Origin: an uncultured Acetatifactor sp.
GTDB taxonomy: Bacteria; Bacillota; Clostridia; Lachnospirales; Lachnospiraceae
NCBI GenBank assembly: GCA_910579755.1
Contig: CAJTVB010000027.1
Location: 1 to 48,715 of the forward strand
Length of the DNA: 48,715 nt
Reading direction: 5' to 3'
Made by a program: the position numbers and the translations under genes
The notes under the pieces: generated by a model
What the model was told of the DNA's origin: nothing
Database searches by the model: none
The model's input: the letters and a program-made list of their open reading frames with translations, nothing else
Shown here: positions 8,587-17,444 of the stretch, piece after piece
How the letters are laid out: every line of letters begins with the position of its first letter
Numbering within the stretch: the first letter of the stretch is position 1

Positions 8587-8660
8587 GGCGCTGACGGCTG
8601 ATGCATTGACGGGAGCTTAAATTGGCATGAATGTAGATATTTTAAGGGAGGCATATTGAC

Positions 8661-9476
8661 ATGGTACGGAGTTTATGGACGGCGGCAACCGGGATGATCG
8701 CCCAGCAGACAAATATTGATACGATCGCAAACAATCTGTCCAACGTGAATACACAGGGCTATAAGACCCAGGTAAATGAGTTTAAGAGCCTGCTGTATCA
8801 AACGCTGCAGACCAAAACCACCACAGCCAACGGGGATCAGAAGCCCACCAGCGCACAGGTAGGACTTGGCGTGCGGAATTCTGCCATCACCACGGTCTTT
8901 AAGCAGGGACCGTTGCTGGCCTCTGAAAGTGAAACGGCATTTGCCATCGACGGCAAGGGCTTTTTTGCGGTGAGAGGAGCAGACGGAAATACATACTACA
9001 CCAGAAACGGTAATCTGCAGTTCACACTGGGTACCACGGGGAATATGCTGGCCACCAGCGACGGACTGCCTGTTTTGAATACGGCGGGTCAGCCGATTAT
9101 TCTGGGCACGAATTACCTTTTGAATAAGGTGAGCGTGGATAAGGACGGCAGGATCTGCTATCCTGATGCAAATGAGAATCCTCAGCCCATTGGGATTACC
9201 ATCGGACTCTTCCAGTTTAATAATCCCAATGGTCTTGACAGGCTGGAGGACAGCCTTTATGCCCAGACTGCGGCCAGCGGCCAGCCCATCAACGAGGCTA
9301 CAAACCCCAATGTGGAGAAGAGTAAGGTGCTCCAGAAATATCTGGAGGGCTCCGGTGTGCAGGTAGTGGATGAGATGGTCAATATGATTGTGGCCCAGCG
9401 TGCCTATGAGTTGAACTCCAAGGCGGTAACTGCCTCCGACGAAATGCTTCAGCAGGCCAATAACCTGAGACGCTAA
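8661..9476 (+). CDS. flhP: Flagellar basal-body rod protein, FlhP (FlgG) type
   Basis: A paralogue of the preceding gene and the second distal-rod subunit. Residues 1-45 hold the rod motif (SLWTAATGMIAQQTNIDTIA, NNLSNVNTQGYKTQ), the centre has FAIDGKGFFAVRG, and the C-terminus has VQVVDEMVNMIVAQRAYELN, the axial coiled-coil motif. GGGAGGC precedes ATG 8661. Length is 271 residues, normal for FlgG-like proteins. It lies 74 bases after flhO, with the rod-binding protein next. Confidence 0.93.
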   Translation: MVRSLWTAATGMIAQQTNIDTIANNLSNVNTQGYKTQVNEFKSLLYQTLQTKTTTANGDQKPTSAQVGLGVRNSAITTVFKQGPLLASESETAFAIDGKGFFAVRGADGNTYYTRNGNLQFTLGTTGNMLATSDGLPVLNTAGQPIILGTNYLLNKVSVDKDGRICYPDANENPQPIGITIGLFQFNNPNGLDRLEDSLYAQTAASGQPINEATNPNVEKSKVLQKYLEGSGVQVVDEMVNMIVAQRAYELNSKAVTASDEMLQQANNLRR

Positions 9477-9601
9477 GGGATGCTTTGAGGCTGCCTGCAG
9501 TAAAATTTCTGCTTGAAGGAAGAATGGGCAGGCGGCGGCCCCGGGGGCCGGACGGAAGATATAGAAGAGAGGACAGCCCGGTACGGGCAGGGGGTATGGA
9601 T

Positions 9602-10027
9602 ATGGATTTCAGCAATATAGCAGCCATGTACAGCGATACATATGCCAATGCGGCGAACCAGTCGGCGGCAAAGCTGCAGAACAAGGTAAGCGGAACGGAT
9701 TATTCCAAGGCTTCTGACGACGAGCTGCTGGATGCCTGTAAACAGTTTGAGGCGTATTTTATCGAGCAGATGTATAAATCTATGATGAAGACAGTGCCAT
9801 CCGGGGAAGGAATGTCCGGATCTACCAGCAGTCTTTTGGATTACTATAAGGATCAGATGATTCAGAGTATGGCGGAGCAGACTACCGACCAGAGCAGTCT
9901 GGGACTGGCGAGGATGCTTTATGAACAGATGAAGCGCAATTACGGGCTGACAGAGGCCCCGGACAATGGCGCAGAGGCCGGAGCCGGAGGGACGGAAGCC
10001 GATTCTTCGACGGTTCCTGCCCTGTGA
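9602..10027 (+). CDS. Rod-binding protein, FlgJ N-terminal domain type
   Basis: Residues about 35-110 match the FlgJ N-terminal rod-binding domain: LLDACKQFEAYFIEQMYKSM, then a serine/glycine loop and YYKDQMIQSMAEQT, with LGLARMLYEQMK. This domain caps or chaperones rod assembly in the periplasm-equivalent space. No muramidase domain is fused, as is usual in Firmicutes. The tail from about residue 118 is a low-complexity Ala/Gly/Glu stretch. The start is ambiguous: ATG 9602 is 7 bases after GGGGG, ATG 9596 is also possible, and an upstream TTG 9485 would add an arginine-rich stretch unlike the family. It is co-directional with flhO and flhP and closes the flagellar block. Confidence 0.82.
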   Translation: MDFSNIAAMYSDTYANAANQSAAKLQNKVSGTDYSKASDDELLDACKQFEAYFIEQMYKSMMKTVPSGEGMSGSTSSLLDYYKDQMIQSMAEQTTDQSSLGLARMLYEQMKRNYGLTEAPDNGAEAGAGGTEADSSTVPAL

Positions 10028-10071
10028 TTGAATGAGTTTGCTTCGAAAGAGTAAAATATAGGAAAAATATA

Positions 10072-10098
10072 AAGCTGCTGGGAACAGGCAGCTTTTTT
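10072..10098 (+). terminator. Terminator of the mbl-flagellar operon
   Basis: AAGCTGC pairs with GCAGCTT across a loop of about 9 bases and runs into T6. It is a clean rho-independent terminator 45 bases after the rod-binding gene. Confidence 0.88.
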
Positions 10099-10127
10099 GC
10101 ATATTCCTTAAACGAGCGGAGGATAAA

Positions 10128-12371
10128 ATGGAAACCGTAAGCGGTTATGTGGAACACATCATTTTTCAGAATAAGGAAAACGGCTATACCGTCCTGAACC
10201 TGATGGCAGGAGAGGATGAGGTGGTCTGTGTGGGGATGTGCGGCGGTTTGGGCCAGGGAGAAAATGTTTCTGTTCAGGGCGAATATGTGGATCATCCAGT
10301 ATACGGCAGACAGCTCAAGATCAGCAGCTTTCGGATTGAGACACCAAAGGACACCGCCGGTATCGAGAGATATCTGGCATCCGGGGCCATCCGCGGCATT
10401 GGGGTATCTCTTGCGGCCCGTATTGTGAAAAAATTCGGGGACGACACCCTGCGCATCATAGAGGAAGAACCGGAGCGGCTGGCGGAGATCAAAGGAATCA
10501 GCCAGCAGAAGGCCCGGGAGATCGCTCTGCAGGTGGAGGAAAAGAAGGATCTGCGGGACGCGCTGATTTATCTGCAGCAATATGGCATATCCAATACCAT
10601 GGCTGTAAAGATATATGAGACTTACGGTATGGAGCTTTATGGTATTCTGAAGGAAAATCCATATCGACTGGCGGAGGACATTAAGGGAATCGGCTTTAGG
10701 CTGGCAGATGAGCTGGCAGCACGGCTGGGGATCCGTACAGATTCCGAATACCGAATTCGCAGCGGCATTCTGTACACGCTTCTGCAGGCTGTGGGGGAGG
10801 GGCATTGCTTTTTGCCCATGAATACTCTTCTGGAAAGAGCGCATATGCTGTTACATGTGGCGCCGGAGGAAATCAGACCTCAGGCGGACAATCTGACGAT
10901 GGACAAAAAGCTGGTGATTAAAGGGGACAAGGTATTCGCAGCCCCTTATTACTATGCAGAAATGAACTGCGCCGGAATGCTGCGGGAGCTGAGCGTTCCC
11001 ATGTGGAAGGAAGAGGAAATGCCCGAGCAGAGCAGGGAGCTGAGGAAGCGCCTGAACCGGCTGGCAGAGGAGCTGAGGATGGAGCTGGATCAGCTGCAGC
11101 TGCAGGCGGTTACGGAGAGCGTCAGGAACGGGCTTTTCATTTTGTCGGGAGGGCCGGGAACGGGAAAAACCACTACCATAAACATGATGATACATTATTT
11201 TGAGGCGGAAGGACTGGATATTTTTCTGGGAGCGCCCACAGGAAGGGCGGCAAAGCGGATGACGGAGGCCACCGGATTCGAGGCCAGAACCATTCACCGC
11301 ATGCTGGAGCTGAACAGCGCTCTTTCTGATGAGGATACCCGGAAGGTCCGATTTGAGCGAAATGAGAACAACCCGCTGGAGGCGGACGTGGTCATAATAG
11401 ATGAGATGTCCATGGTGGACATTCAGCTGTTTCAGGCGCTGCTTCGGGCCGTGGCGCCCGGGACCAGACTGATTCTGGTGGGAGATGTGGACCAGCTTCC
11501 CAGCGTGGGTCCGGGGCAGGTGCTGAGGGATCTGATCCACAGCGGAGCCTTTCCTATGGTGGAATTAAAAAAAATATTCCGCCAGGCAAAGGAGAGCGAT
11601 ATAATTGTTAACGCCCATCGAATCAATTGCGGCATGCAGATTGCACTGGACAATAAATCCCGGGACTTTTTCTTTTTGGAAAGACGGGATGTCAATGTAA
11701 TATACAAGCATATGATACAGCTGATCAGGGAAAAACTGCCCGGATACGTTCAGGCGGAGCCTTTTGATATTCAGGTGTTGACCCCTATGCGGAAGGGGAG
11801 CCTGGGATGTGAGACCTTAAACGGAATTCTTCAGCAATATCTGAATCCTCCCGACGGCTGCAAAAAGGAGCATGTCAGCGGGAATACTGTTTATCGTCAG
11901 GGCGACAAGGTCATGCAGGTAAAAAACAATTATCAGCTGGAGTGGGAGGTCGTCAGCCGCTATGGGATTCCCGTGGAGCATGGAGTAGGTGTGTTCAACG
12001 GGGACATGGGGCGTATTTTGGAGATCAACGAAACAGCTTCCTGCCTGGTGGTGGAGTACGAGGAACAGCGCAGGGTGACATATCCTTTTACACTGCTGGA
12101 GGAGCTGGAGCTGTCTTACGCTGTCACCATACACAAATCGCAGGGAAGCGAATACCCCGCGGTGATTCTGCCGCTGCTTTCGGGACCTAAAATGCTTTTT
12201 AACAGGAATCTCCTTTATACGGCAATCACCAGGGCCAAAAGCTGCGTCACGATCCTGGGCAGCAGTGACACTGTCAGGGGAATGATCGATAATGCCAGTG
12301 AAAACCGAAGGTATACGGCGCTGAATGAACGGATACAGGAAATTCAGGAGGCAGATTTTGAAAATAATTAA
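10128..12371 (+). CDS. recD2: ATP-dependent 5'-3' DNA helicase RecD2
   Basis: RecD2 is a stand-alone SF1B helicase found in bacteria with or without RecBCD and is linked to replication-fork and repair functions. The N-terminal OB-like region (VSGYVEHIIFQNKENGYTVL) and helix-hairpin-helix segments (KGISQQKAREIA, IKGIGFRLADELA) precede the P-loop SGGPGTGKTTT near residue 341, the Walker B IIDEMSMVD near 421, and the C-terminal motif VTIHKSQGSEY near 664. GGAGGATAAA precedes ATG 10128. Length is 747 residues, normal for the family. Its 3' end overlaps comF by 14 bases. Confidence 0.95.
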   Translation: METVSGYVEHIIFQNKENGYTVLNLMAGEDEVVCVGMCGGLGQGENVSVQGEYVDHPVYGRQLKISSFRIETPKDTAGIERYLASGAIRGIGVSLAARIVKKFGDDTLRIIEEEPERLAEIKGISQQKAREIALQVEEKKDLRDALIYLQQYGISNTMAVKIYETYGMELYGILKENPYRLAEDIKGIGFRLADELAARLGIRTDSEYRIRSGILYTLLQAVGEGHCFLPMNTLLERAHMLLHVAPEEIRPQADNLTMDKKLVIKGDKVFAAPYYYAEMNCAGMLRELSVPMWKEEEMPEQSRELRKRLNRLAEELRMELDQLQLQAVTESVRNGLFILSGGPGTGKTTTINMMIHYFEAEGLDIFLGAPTGRAAKRMTEATGFEARTIHRMLELNSALSDEDTRKVRFERNENNPLEADVVIIDEMSMVDIQLFQALLRAVAPGTRLILVGDVDQLPSVGPGQVLRDLIHSGAFPMVELKKIFRQAKESDIIVNAHRINCGMQIALDNKSRDFFFLERRDVNVIYKHMIQLIREKLPGYVQAEPFDIQVLTPMRKGSLGCETLNGILQQYLNPPDGCKKEHVSGNTVYRQGDKVMQVKNNYQLEWEVVSRYGIPVEHGVGVFNGDMGRILEINETASCLVVEYEEQRRVTYPFTLLEELELSYAVTIHKSQGSEYPAVILPLLSGPKMLFNRNLLYTAITRAKSCVTILGSSDTVRGMIDNASENRRYTALNERIQEIQEADFENN

Positions 12372-13086
12372 AATATTGAAACGGACGGCAGAAGGAGCAG
12401 TGGATCTTTTGTTTCCCCGGCGGTGTCCCGTGTGCGACGGGATCGTGAGAGAGCCGGGTGAAAAAATATGTCTGTCCTGTCTGAAAAAACTGAAGCTTTT
12501 GACGCCTCCCTGGTGTCTGTGCTGCGGAAAAAAGCTTTCGGAGGAAGCGGAATATTGTCCTGAGTGCGGGGAGGCAGAGCAGCCCTTTGTAAGAGGGAGA
12601 ATGCTCTATGAATATCAGAGCGCCGCGCCGGCCATTTATCGTTTTAAGTATGGGGGCCGCAGGGAGTATGCCGACTTTTTCGGAGAGCAGGTATCGCTTT
12701 ATCTGGGCGATTTTATAAAGTCTGCCGCTCCCCAGGCGCTGGTTCCCATTCCCCTTCATAAAAAGCGGGAGAGAAAGCGCGGCTATAATCAGGCAGATCT
12801 ACTGGCCCAGTCCATTGGACGCCGCATGGGGGTGCCGGTGTTACGCAGAACACTGGTGAGGACAAAGAATACTGCCCCTCTGAAACGCCTAAATCCTCAG
12901 GAACGCCAAAATAATTTGAAAAAGGCTTTTAAAATAGCGCGAAATGATGTAGAATTAAAGACGATTATAATTATTGACGACATATATACCACTGGAAGCA
13001 CGATAAAGGAAGCGGCTAGGGTACTGAAGCAGGCCGGTGCGGAAAAGATATACTTTATCACTCTGGCCGGCGGATCCGGTATTTGA
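12358..13086 (+). CDS. comF: ComF family protein (zinc finger plus phosphoribosyltransferase fold)
   Basis: ComF/ComFC works with the ComFA helicase in DNA uptake in competent bacteria, although many non-competent species keep it. Paired cysteines (CPVCDG, CLSCLKK, CLCCGKK, CPECGE, residues about 25-75) form zinc knuckles, and IIIIDDIYTTGST near residue 207 is the phosphoribosyltransferase PRPP loop. I chose TTG 12358 because AGGAGG lies 6 bases upstream. ATG 12325 would add 11 residues inside recD2 without a ribosome site. Length is 242 residues. yvyF follows 71 bases later, the same order as comFC-yvyF in Bacillus. Confidence 0.92.
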   Translation: MKIIKILKRTAEGAVDLLFPRRCPVCDGIVREPGEKICLSCLKKLKLLTPPWCLCCGKKLSEEAEYCPECGEAEQPFVRGRMLYEYQSAAPAIYRFKYGGRREYADFFGEQVSLYLGDFIKSAAPQALVPIPLHKKRERKRGYNQADLLAQSIGRRMGVPVLRRTLVRTKNTAPLKRLNPQERQNNLKKAFKIARNDVELKTIIIIDDIYTTGSTIKEAARVLKQAGAEKIYFITLAGGSGI

Positions 13087-13157
13087 GCGGGGTACCGCAA
13101 AGGGGTGCCGGGTCTCCCCAATATCCGCAAAACACAAAACGCAATATGGAGGATACT

Positions 13158-13562
13158 ATGAATATCAGAAATTGCAGAACTTGTGGAAGGATTTTCAATT
13201 ATGTGTCTGGGCCCGCCATCTGTCCGGCCTGCCGTGACAGCCTGGAAGCAAAGTTTCAGCAGGTGAAGGATTATATCCGGGACAATAGAGGCGTGGGGAT
13301 CCAGGAGGTGGCTGAGGCTTGTGAGGTGGAATCCGCCCAGATCCGCCAGTGGCTGCGGGAGGAAAGATTGGAGCTGACACCGGATTCCCCCATGGTCCTG
13401 AACTGTGAGAACTGCGGTGAGCCTATCCGCAGCGGCAGGTTTTGCCCCAAGTGCAAGGATAACATGGCAAAGAATTTTAACGATGTGCTCAATGCCGGAA
13501 AGCCTGCTCCGCCTGTACCCAAACAGGAGGAGCCTCACAAAAATAAGATGAGATTTCTATAA
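13158..13562 (+). CDS. yvyF: YvyF-type flagellar operon zinc-ribbon protein
   Basis: Two cysteine pairs bracket the N-terminus (CRTCGRIF and CPACRD) and two more lie near residue 95-115 (CENCGEPI, CPKCKD). Between them is a short helix-turn-helix-like segment (GIQEVAEACEVESAQIRQWL). This pattern matches the flagellar operon protein family typified by Bacillus YvyF, which sits between comFC and flgM. Its biochemical role is not established. ATG 13158 is preceded by GGAGGA. The longer frame from 13083 overlaps comF and is not needed. Length is 134 residues. No flgM follows here, so the downstream flagellar genes must lie elsewhere. Confidence 0.85.
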   Translation: MNIRNCRTCGRIFNYVSGPAICPACRDSLEAKFQQVKDYIRDNRGVGIQEVAEACEVESAQIRQWLREERLELTPDSPMVLNCENCGEPIRSGRFCPKCKDNMAKNFNDVLNAGKPAPPVPKQEEPHKNKMRFL

Positions 13563-13592
13563 AGGCATGGCCGCAGCTGTGGGAGGTTAATT

Positions 13593-13985
13593 ATGTTGAA
13601 TGAAGATCGTGTGATCCTGATGACGCACATGGCATCATACGAATGCGGAGAAGGAAAGAAAAATGTGAAAATAGGAAACTATTTTCGCAGTGATTACATT
13701 GCCATACAGGTGCTGAAGGCGTTGCTCTGCGGCACCATTGCTTATGGGATTGTGTTTGCACTGTACATTTTTTATGACCTGGAAGGGTTTATGCAGGATA
13801 TTTATAAGATTGATCTGCTGGGCTTTGCAAAAAATGTTTTGACTTGGTATGCAATAAGCGTATTGGGATACGGCGCTCTGATATATGCGGTATGTACAAT
13901 CCGCTACGCCAGGGCAAAAAAGAGCCTGAAGCGCTATTATCAAAATTTAAAGAAACTGAATTCTCTGTATCATGAGGAAGTATAG
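13593..13985 (+). CDS. Small membrane protein, unknown function
   Basis: I do not recognise the family. The 130-residue protein has a soluble N-terminus of about 40 residues, then two hydrophobic segments (about 43-65, LLCGTIAYGIVFALYIFY; and about 88-108, YAISVLGYGALIYAVCTIRY), and a basic, lysine-rich C-terminus that should face the cytoplasm. ATG 13593 has GGGAGG 6 bases upstream. It lies 30 bases after yvyF and 38 before the next membrane protein, all on the same strand, so it may be a bridge between the flagellar-competence and c-di-AMP gene groups. Confidence 0.75.
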   Translation: MLNEDRVILMTHMASYECGEGKKNVKIGNYFRSDYIAIQVLKALLCGTIAYGIVFALYIFYDLEGFMQDIYKIDLLGFAKNVLTWYAISVLGYGALIYAVCTIRYARAKKSLKRYYQNLKKLNSLYHEEV

Positions 13986-14023
13986 CAGGACACAAAAAGA
14001 GAGAATTTGGTTGGAGGACTTCA

Positions 14024-15196
14024 ATGACAGGTTTACTGGAAATAAGAGAAAAAATCAAGCTGATTTATGGCAGGTATGAGGTGTTTATCCTGCCGGTTGT
14101 AAAGTTTCTGCTGGCTTTTGTGGTGCTGAATACAGTCAACGGTAAAATGGGATATATGACTCAGCTGGACAATGTGACTATCGTACTGATTGTTGCGCTG
14201 CTCTGTTCGTTTCTTCCCACCAGCTTTATTGTACTGTTTGCTGCCGGCTTCAGCCTGGCACACATGTATGCCTTCTCTCTGGAGGTTGCTGTGGTAGGGC
14301 TGTGCATGTACCTGATTATGTTTTTGCTGTTTTTTCGGTTCAGTCCCAAGGATTCTCTGGTGGTGGCGCTGACTCCGCTGCTTTGTTCGATGAATATACC
14401 CTATGTGGTTCCGTTGGCAGTGGGACTGCTCTGCGGCCCCTCATCCATTGTGTCACTGGGCTGCGGCGTGGCAGTTTATTACCTGCTGCAGACAGTGATT
14501 GCCAGCGTTCCCGGAATCAATACCATGGCGGATTCCGAGGCTGTGGAGAAGATTCGTCTGATTATCGACGGACTCTTGGGAAATAAAGCCATGCTTGTGA
14601 CTATTGCGGCCTTCGTTGTCACGGCGTTGGTGGTTTACCTGATCCGCCGGCTTTCGATAGACCATTCCTGGACCATCGCCATGGCGGCGGGTGCAATGAC
14701 AGACATTGTGATCCTGCTGGTAGGTGATCTGCTTTATGAGACCAATATATCCGTGGCAGGAGCACTGCTGGGATCCATTCTGGCTTTGGCCGTGGCAAAG
14801 GTTATAGAGTTTTTCCGCTTTTGCGTGGATTACAGCCGTACGGAAAAGGTCCAGTTTGAGGATGATGAGTATTACTATTATGTGAAGGCAATACCCAAAA
14901 TGACAGTGGCTGTATCTTCCAAGACGGTTAAGAAGATCAATACCCAGCGGTCAAAAGGAACGGCCCCAGCCCATGGGACCGCTTTGGAAAGGCCGGTGCG
15001 GCAGGGCGCAAAAAATGGAAAAGGCGGAAGGAATGCAGCAGTGGAAAAGTCTGCAGGCAGTCGTGGAGGCGCTAAAGGACGGAACCAGAGCCGGAACGGA
15101 GGCCGAAAAGGCTCGGGGAGAAGCGTCACTATAGGAAATATTCCCGGGGAAGCCGGAAATCAGGACGGCACCATGGACTTTGAGGAATTGTTCTAA
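14024..15196 (+). CDS. Multi-pass membrane protein with basic Gly/Arg-rich tail, unknown function
   Basis: I do not recognise a named family. Residues about 20-265 hold 8-10 hydrophobic segments. Residues about 265-300 form a soluble acidic/tyrosine stretch (DDEYYYY), and residues about 305-375 are rich in Lys, Arg, Gly and Ser (for example SRGGAKGRNQSRNGG), before an acidic end, MDFEELF. GGAGGAC precedes ATG 14024. The gene lies just upstream of cdaA on the same strand. That context suggests a link to cyclic di-AMP or envelope homeostasis, but this is inference. The basic tail could contact nucleic acid, acidic polymers or membrane lipid heads. Confidence 0.75.
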   Translation: MTGLLEIREKIKLIYGRYEVFILPVVKFLLAFVVLNTVNGKMGYMTQLDNVTIVLIVALLCSFLPTSFIVLFAAGFSLAHMYAFSLEVAVVGLCMYLIMFLLFFRFSPKDSLVVALTPLLCSMNIPYVVPLAVGLLCGPSSIVSLGCGVAVYYLLQTVIASVPGINTMADSEAVEKIRLIIDGLLGNKAMLVTIAAFVVTALVVYLIRRLSIDHSWTIAMAAGAMTDIVILLVGDLLYETNISVAGALLGSILALAVAKVIEFFRFCVDYSRTEKVQFEDDEYYYYVKAIPKMTVAVSSKTVKKINTQRSKGTAPAHGTALERPVRQGAKNGKGGRNAAVEKSAGSRGGAKGRNQSRNGGRKGSGRSVTIGNIPGEAGNQDGTMDFEELF

Positions 15197-15276
15197 AATG
15201 TGAATGTGTGCCCGTGTGCACAGCAGCCTGTGTGCCGGATGATGCTTTCCCCAAGGTAAAAAGACAGGACAGGAAT

Positions 15277-16176
15277 ATGATGCAGTGGTTTGAGACGATT
15301 GTTGACGGTCTGAAGAGTTTTAGTTTTTATAGTACATTTATGGATTGGCGCGATGTATTGGAGATTCTGATCATTGCGTTCCTGATGTACTGTATTTTGG
15401 TGTGGATGAAAACCACAAGGGCATGGCTGCTTTTAAGAGGCTTGATCGTTATCTGCGTATTTCTGGCGCTTGCGGCTTTGATGGAGATGAACACCATCAT
15501 GTGGATTGTACAGAATGTTCTGGGATTTGCAGTGGTGGCGGTAATCATCGTGCTGCAGCCGGAGCTGCGGCATGCACTGGAGGAGCTGGGTAAAAAGAAT
15601 TATCTTCCTTCCATTTCCTTTTCCGATTCCTCCCGCAGGGAGCAGGAGGTCTTTTCTGAAAAAACAATCAGCGAGATCACCCGGGCCTGTGCAGAGATGG
15701 GTAAAGTAAAGACGGGAGCTCTGATTGTCATTGAACAGGGAGAATCCCTGAAGGAATATGAGCGTACCGGGATCGATGTGGACGGCCTTGTCACAAGCCA
15801 GCTGTTGATCAATATTTTCGAGCACAATACGCCGCTTCATGACGGTGCTGTGATTATAAGGGGAAACCGTATCGTTTCCGCCACCTGTTATCTTCCGTTG
15901 TCGGATAATCTGGGGCTGAGCAAAGAGCTGGGAACCAGACACCGGGCAGGGGTAGGAATTTCGGAAGTGACGGATTCCTTGACAGTGATCGTGTCCGAAG
16001 AGACGGGAGGAATCAGCGTAGCTTATGAGGGAAAGCTGGAAAGGGCGCTGAGCTCCGAAGAGCTGCGAAGCAGACTTCAGCAGATTCTGAACAGAAATGC
16101 AGATGACAGAACAAAGGGCAAGGGGTTGTGGAAGAGAAGGAGCGGCCGGAAAAATGAAAAAAAGGATATTTCGTAA
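15277..16176 (+). CDS. cdaA: Diadenylate cyclase CdaA (c-di-AMP synthase)
   Basis: CdaA joins two ATP molecules into cyclic di-AMP at the membrane, controlling potassium, osmolyte and cell-wall balance. Three N-terminal membrane segments (about 20-40, 45-65, 68-90) precede the DAC domain with the catalytic DGA (LHDGAVII, near residue 188) and RHR (GTRHRAGVG, near 221). I prefer ATG 15277 (ribosome site GGACAGGA) to the GTG 15208 extension, because MMQWFETIVDGLKSF fits the family start. Length is 299 residues, slightly long because of a basic C-terminal tail. It overlaps ybbR by 23 bases in the conserved cdaA-ybbR-glmM order. Confidence 0.95.
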   Translation: MMQWFETIVDGLKSFSFYSTFMDWRDVLEILIIAFLMYCILVWMKTTRAWLLLRGLIVICVFLALAALMEMNTIMWIVQNVLGFAVVAVIIVLQPELRHALEELGKKNYLPSISFSDSSRREQEVFSEKTISEITRACAEMGKVKTGALIVIEQGESLKEYERTGIDVDGLVTSQLLINIFEHNTPLHDGAVIIRGNRIVSATCYLPLSDNLGLSKELGTRHRAGVGISEVTDSLTVIVSEETGGISVAYEGKLERALSSEELRSRLQQILNRNADDRTKGKGLWKRRSGRKNEKKDIS

Positions 16177-17440
16177 CTGGGGCCTGAAGCTGGCTTCCAT
16201 TTTGCTGGCCTGCATTTTGTGGCTTTTGGTAACTAAGCTGGGGGATCCGCAGGACAGAAGAGTGTTTCTCAATATACCGGTAACTTTGGTCAATACGGAA
16301 TTACTGGACAGCCAAAATAAATTTTACGAGGTTCTGGACAATACGGATAAGGTACGGGTGAGTATCCGCGGGCCTAAAAGCGTGGTAGAGGATTTGAAGC
16401 AGTCTGATATTATTGCGGAGGCCGATGTGAGTAAGCTTACAGATATTAATACCATTGCCATTAATTTTAGCATTTTGAATACGGACACCAATATGGATTC
16501 CATAGAGATCGACGGGTCTCCTGAGGTGGTGAAGCTGAATGTGGAAGATAAGGTTCACGAATGGATCCGGGTACAGCATCGCACCATAGGGGAACCGGCA
16601 GAGGGCTATATGGTGGGAAGCACCTCTGTGGATCAGACCATGATCGAGGTTACAGGGCCTGTATCCTCCGTGGAAAAAATTAAATCTGCCATAGTGGAGA
16701 TCGACGTAACAGGAGCTGCCTCCAATCTGTCGGCTAATGTGGAGGCCACATTTTATGACCAGGAAGGAAATATACTGGAGCTGCCTAATGTGACAAAGAG
16801 CGTCAGCTACATCCGCATGTCGGTGGAGGTTTTGGCGGTGAAGACCGTTCCGGTGGAGCTGAACATAATGGGAAATCCCGCCAATGGCTATCTGAGAACC
16901 GGTCTGGTGACCTGTGATCCGGCAACGGTGACTATTGCGGGTACTCCGGCTGTGCTGGCTGAGGTGAAGAAGATAACGATTCCGGAGGAGATGCTGGATA
17001 TATCCGGAGCCGAGGGAAACGTGGTAAATACCATTAATATCAGACCATATCTTCCGGATTACGTAAGGCTGGCGGACAGCAGCTTTGACGGAAGGATCAA
17101 GGCTACGGTTTATATTGAGCCGAAGATGGAAAAGACACTTTTCATACCGTATGAGTCTATCGATGTGGTGGGTCTCTCGGAGGAGCTTTTGATAGAGGAG
17201 CCGGAAACTGCGCCTGCTTATGAGCTTCGCGTCAGCGGACTGGAGGCGGCGGTTGCTTCCCTGGATCAAAATGCCATAAGAGGAACGGCGGATATTGCCG
17301 CCTGGATGAGAGAGCGGCGGATGGAGGAGCTGGAGCCGGGTATCTATCAAATTCCCGTAACCTTCAGCCTGCCGGACAATATAACGATGGAAAGTCAGGT
17401 ATATATGCAGATAACAATTATTGAGACGGAGGATTTATAA
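16154..17440 (+). CDS. ybbR: YbbR/CdaR-type regulator of CdaA
   Basis: CdaR (YbbR) is a membrane-anchored extracytoplasmic protein that modulates CdaA. The N-terminus has a single membrane anchor (LKLASILLACILWLLV, residues about 10-27). The rest is a run of YbbR repeats, visible as recurring segments such as VRVSIRGPKSVVEDLK, MIEVTGPVSSVEKIK, VTIAGTPAVLAEVK and a fourth copy near residue 360. ATG 16154 starts the anchor, with AAGGAG about 12 bases upstream. The upstream in-frame ATG 16097 lies deep in cdaA. Length is 428 residues, normal for a four-repeat member. glmM follows after 4 bases. Confidence 0.92.
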   Translation: MKKRIFRNWGLKLASILLACILWLLVTKLGDPQDRRVFLNIPVTLVNTELLDSQNKFYEVLDNTDKVRVSIRGPKSVVEDLKQSDIIAEADVSKLTDINTIAINFSILNTDTNMDSIEIDGSPEVVKLNVEDKVHEWIRVQHRTIGEPAEGYMVGSTSVDQTMIEVTGPVSSVEKIKSAIVEIDVTGAASNLSANVEATFYDQEGNILELPNVTKSVSYIRMSVEVLAVKTVPVELNIMGNPANGYLRTGLVTCDPATVTIAGTPAVLAEVKKITIPEEMLDISGAEGNVVNTINIRPYLPDYVRLADSSFDGRIKATVYIEPKMEKTLFIPYESIDVVGLSEELLIEEPETAPAYELRVSGLEAAVASLDQNAIRGTADIAAWMRERRMEELEPGIYQIPVTFSLPDNITMESQVYMQITIIETEDL

Positions 17441-17444
17441 GTTT

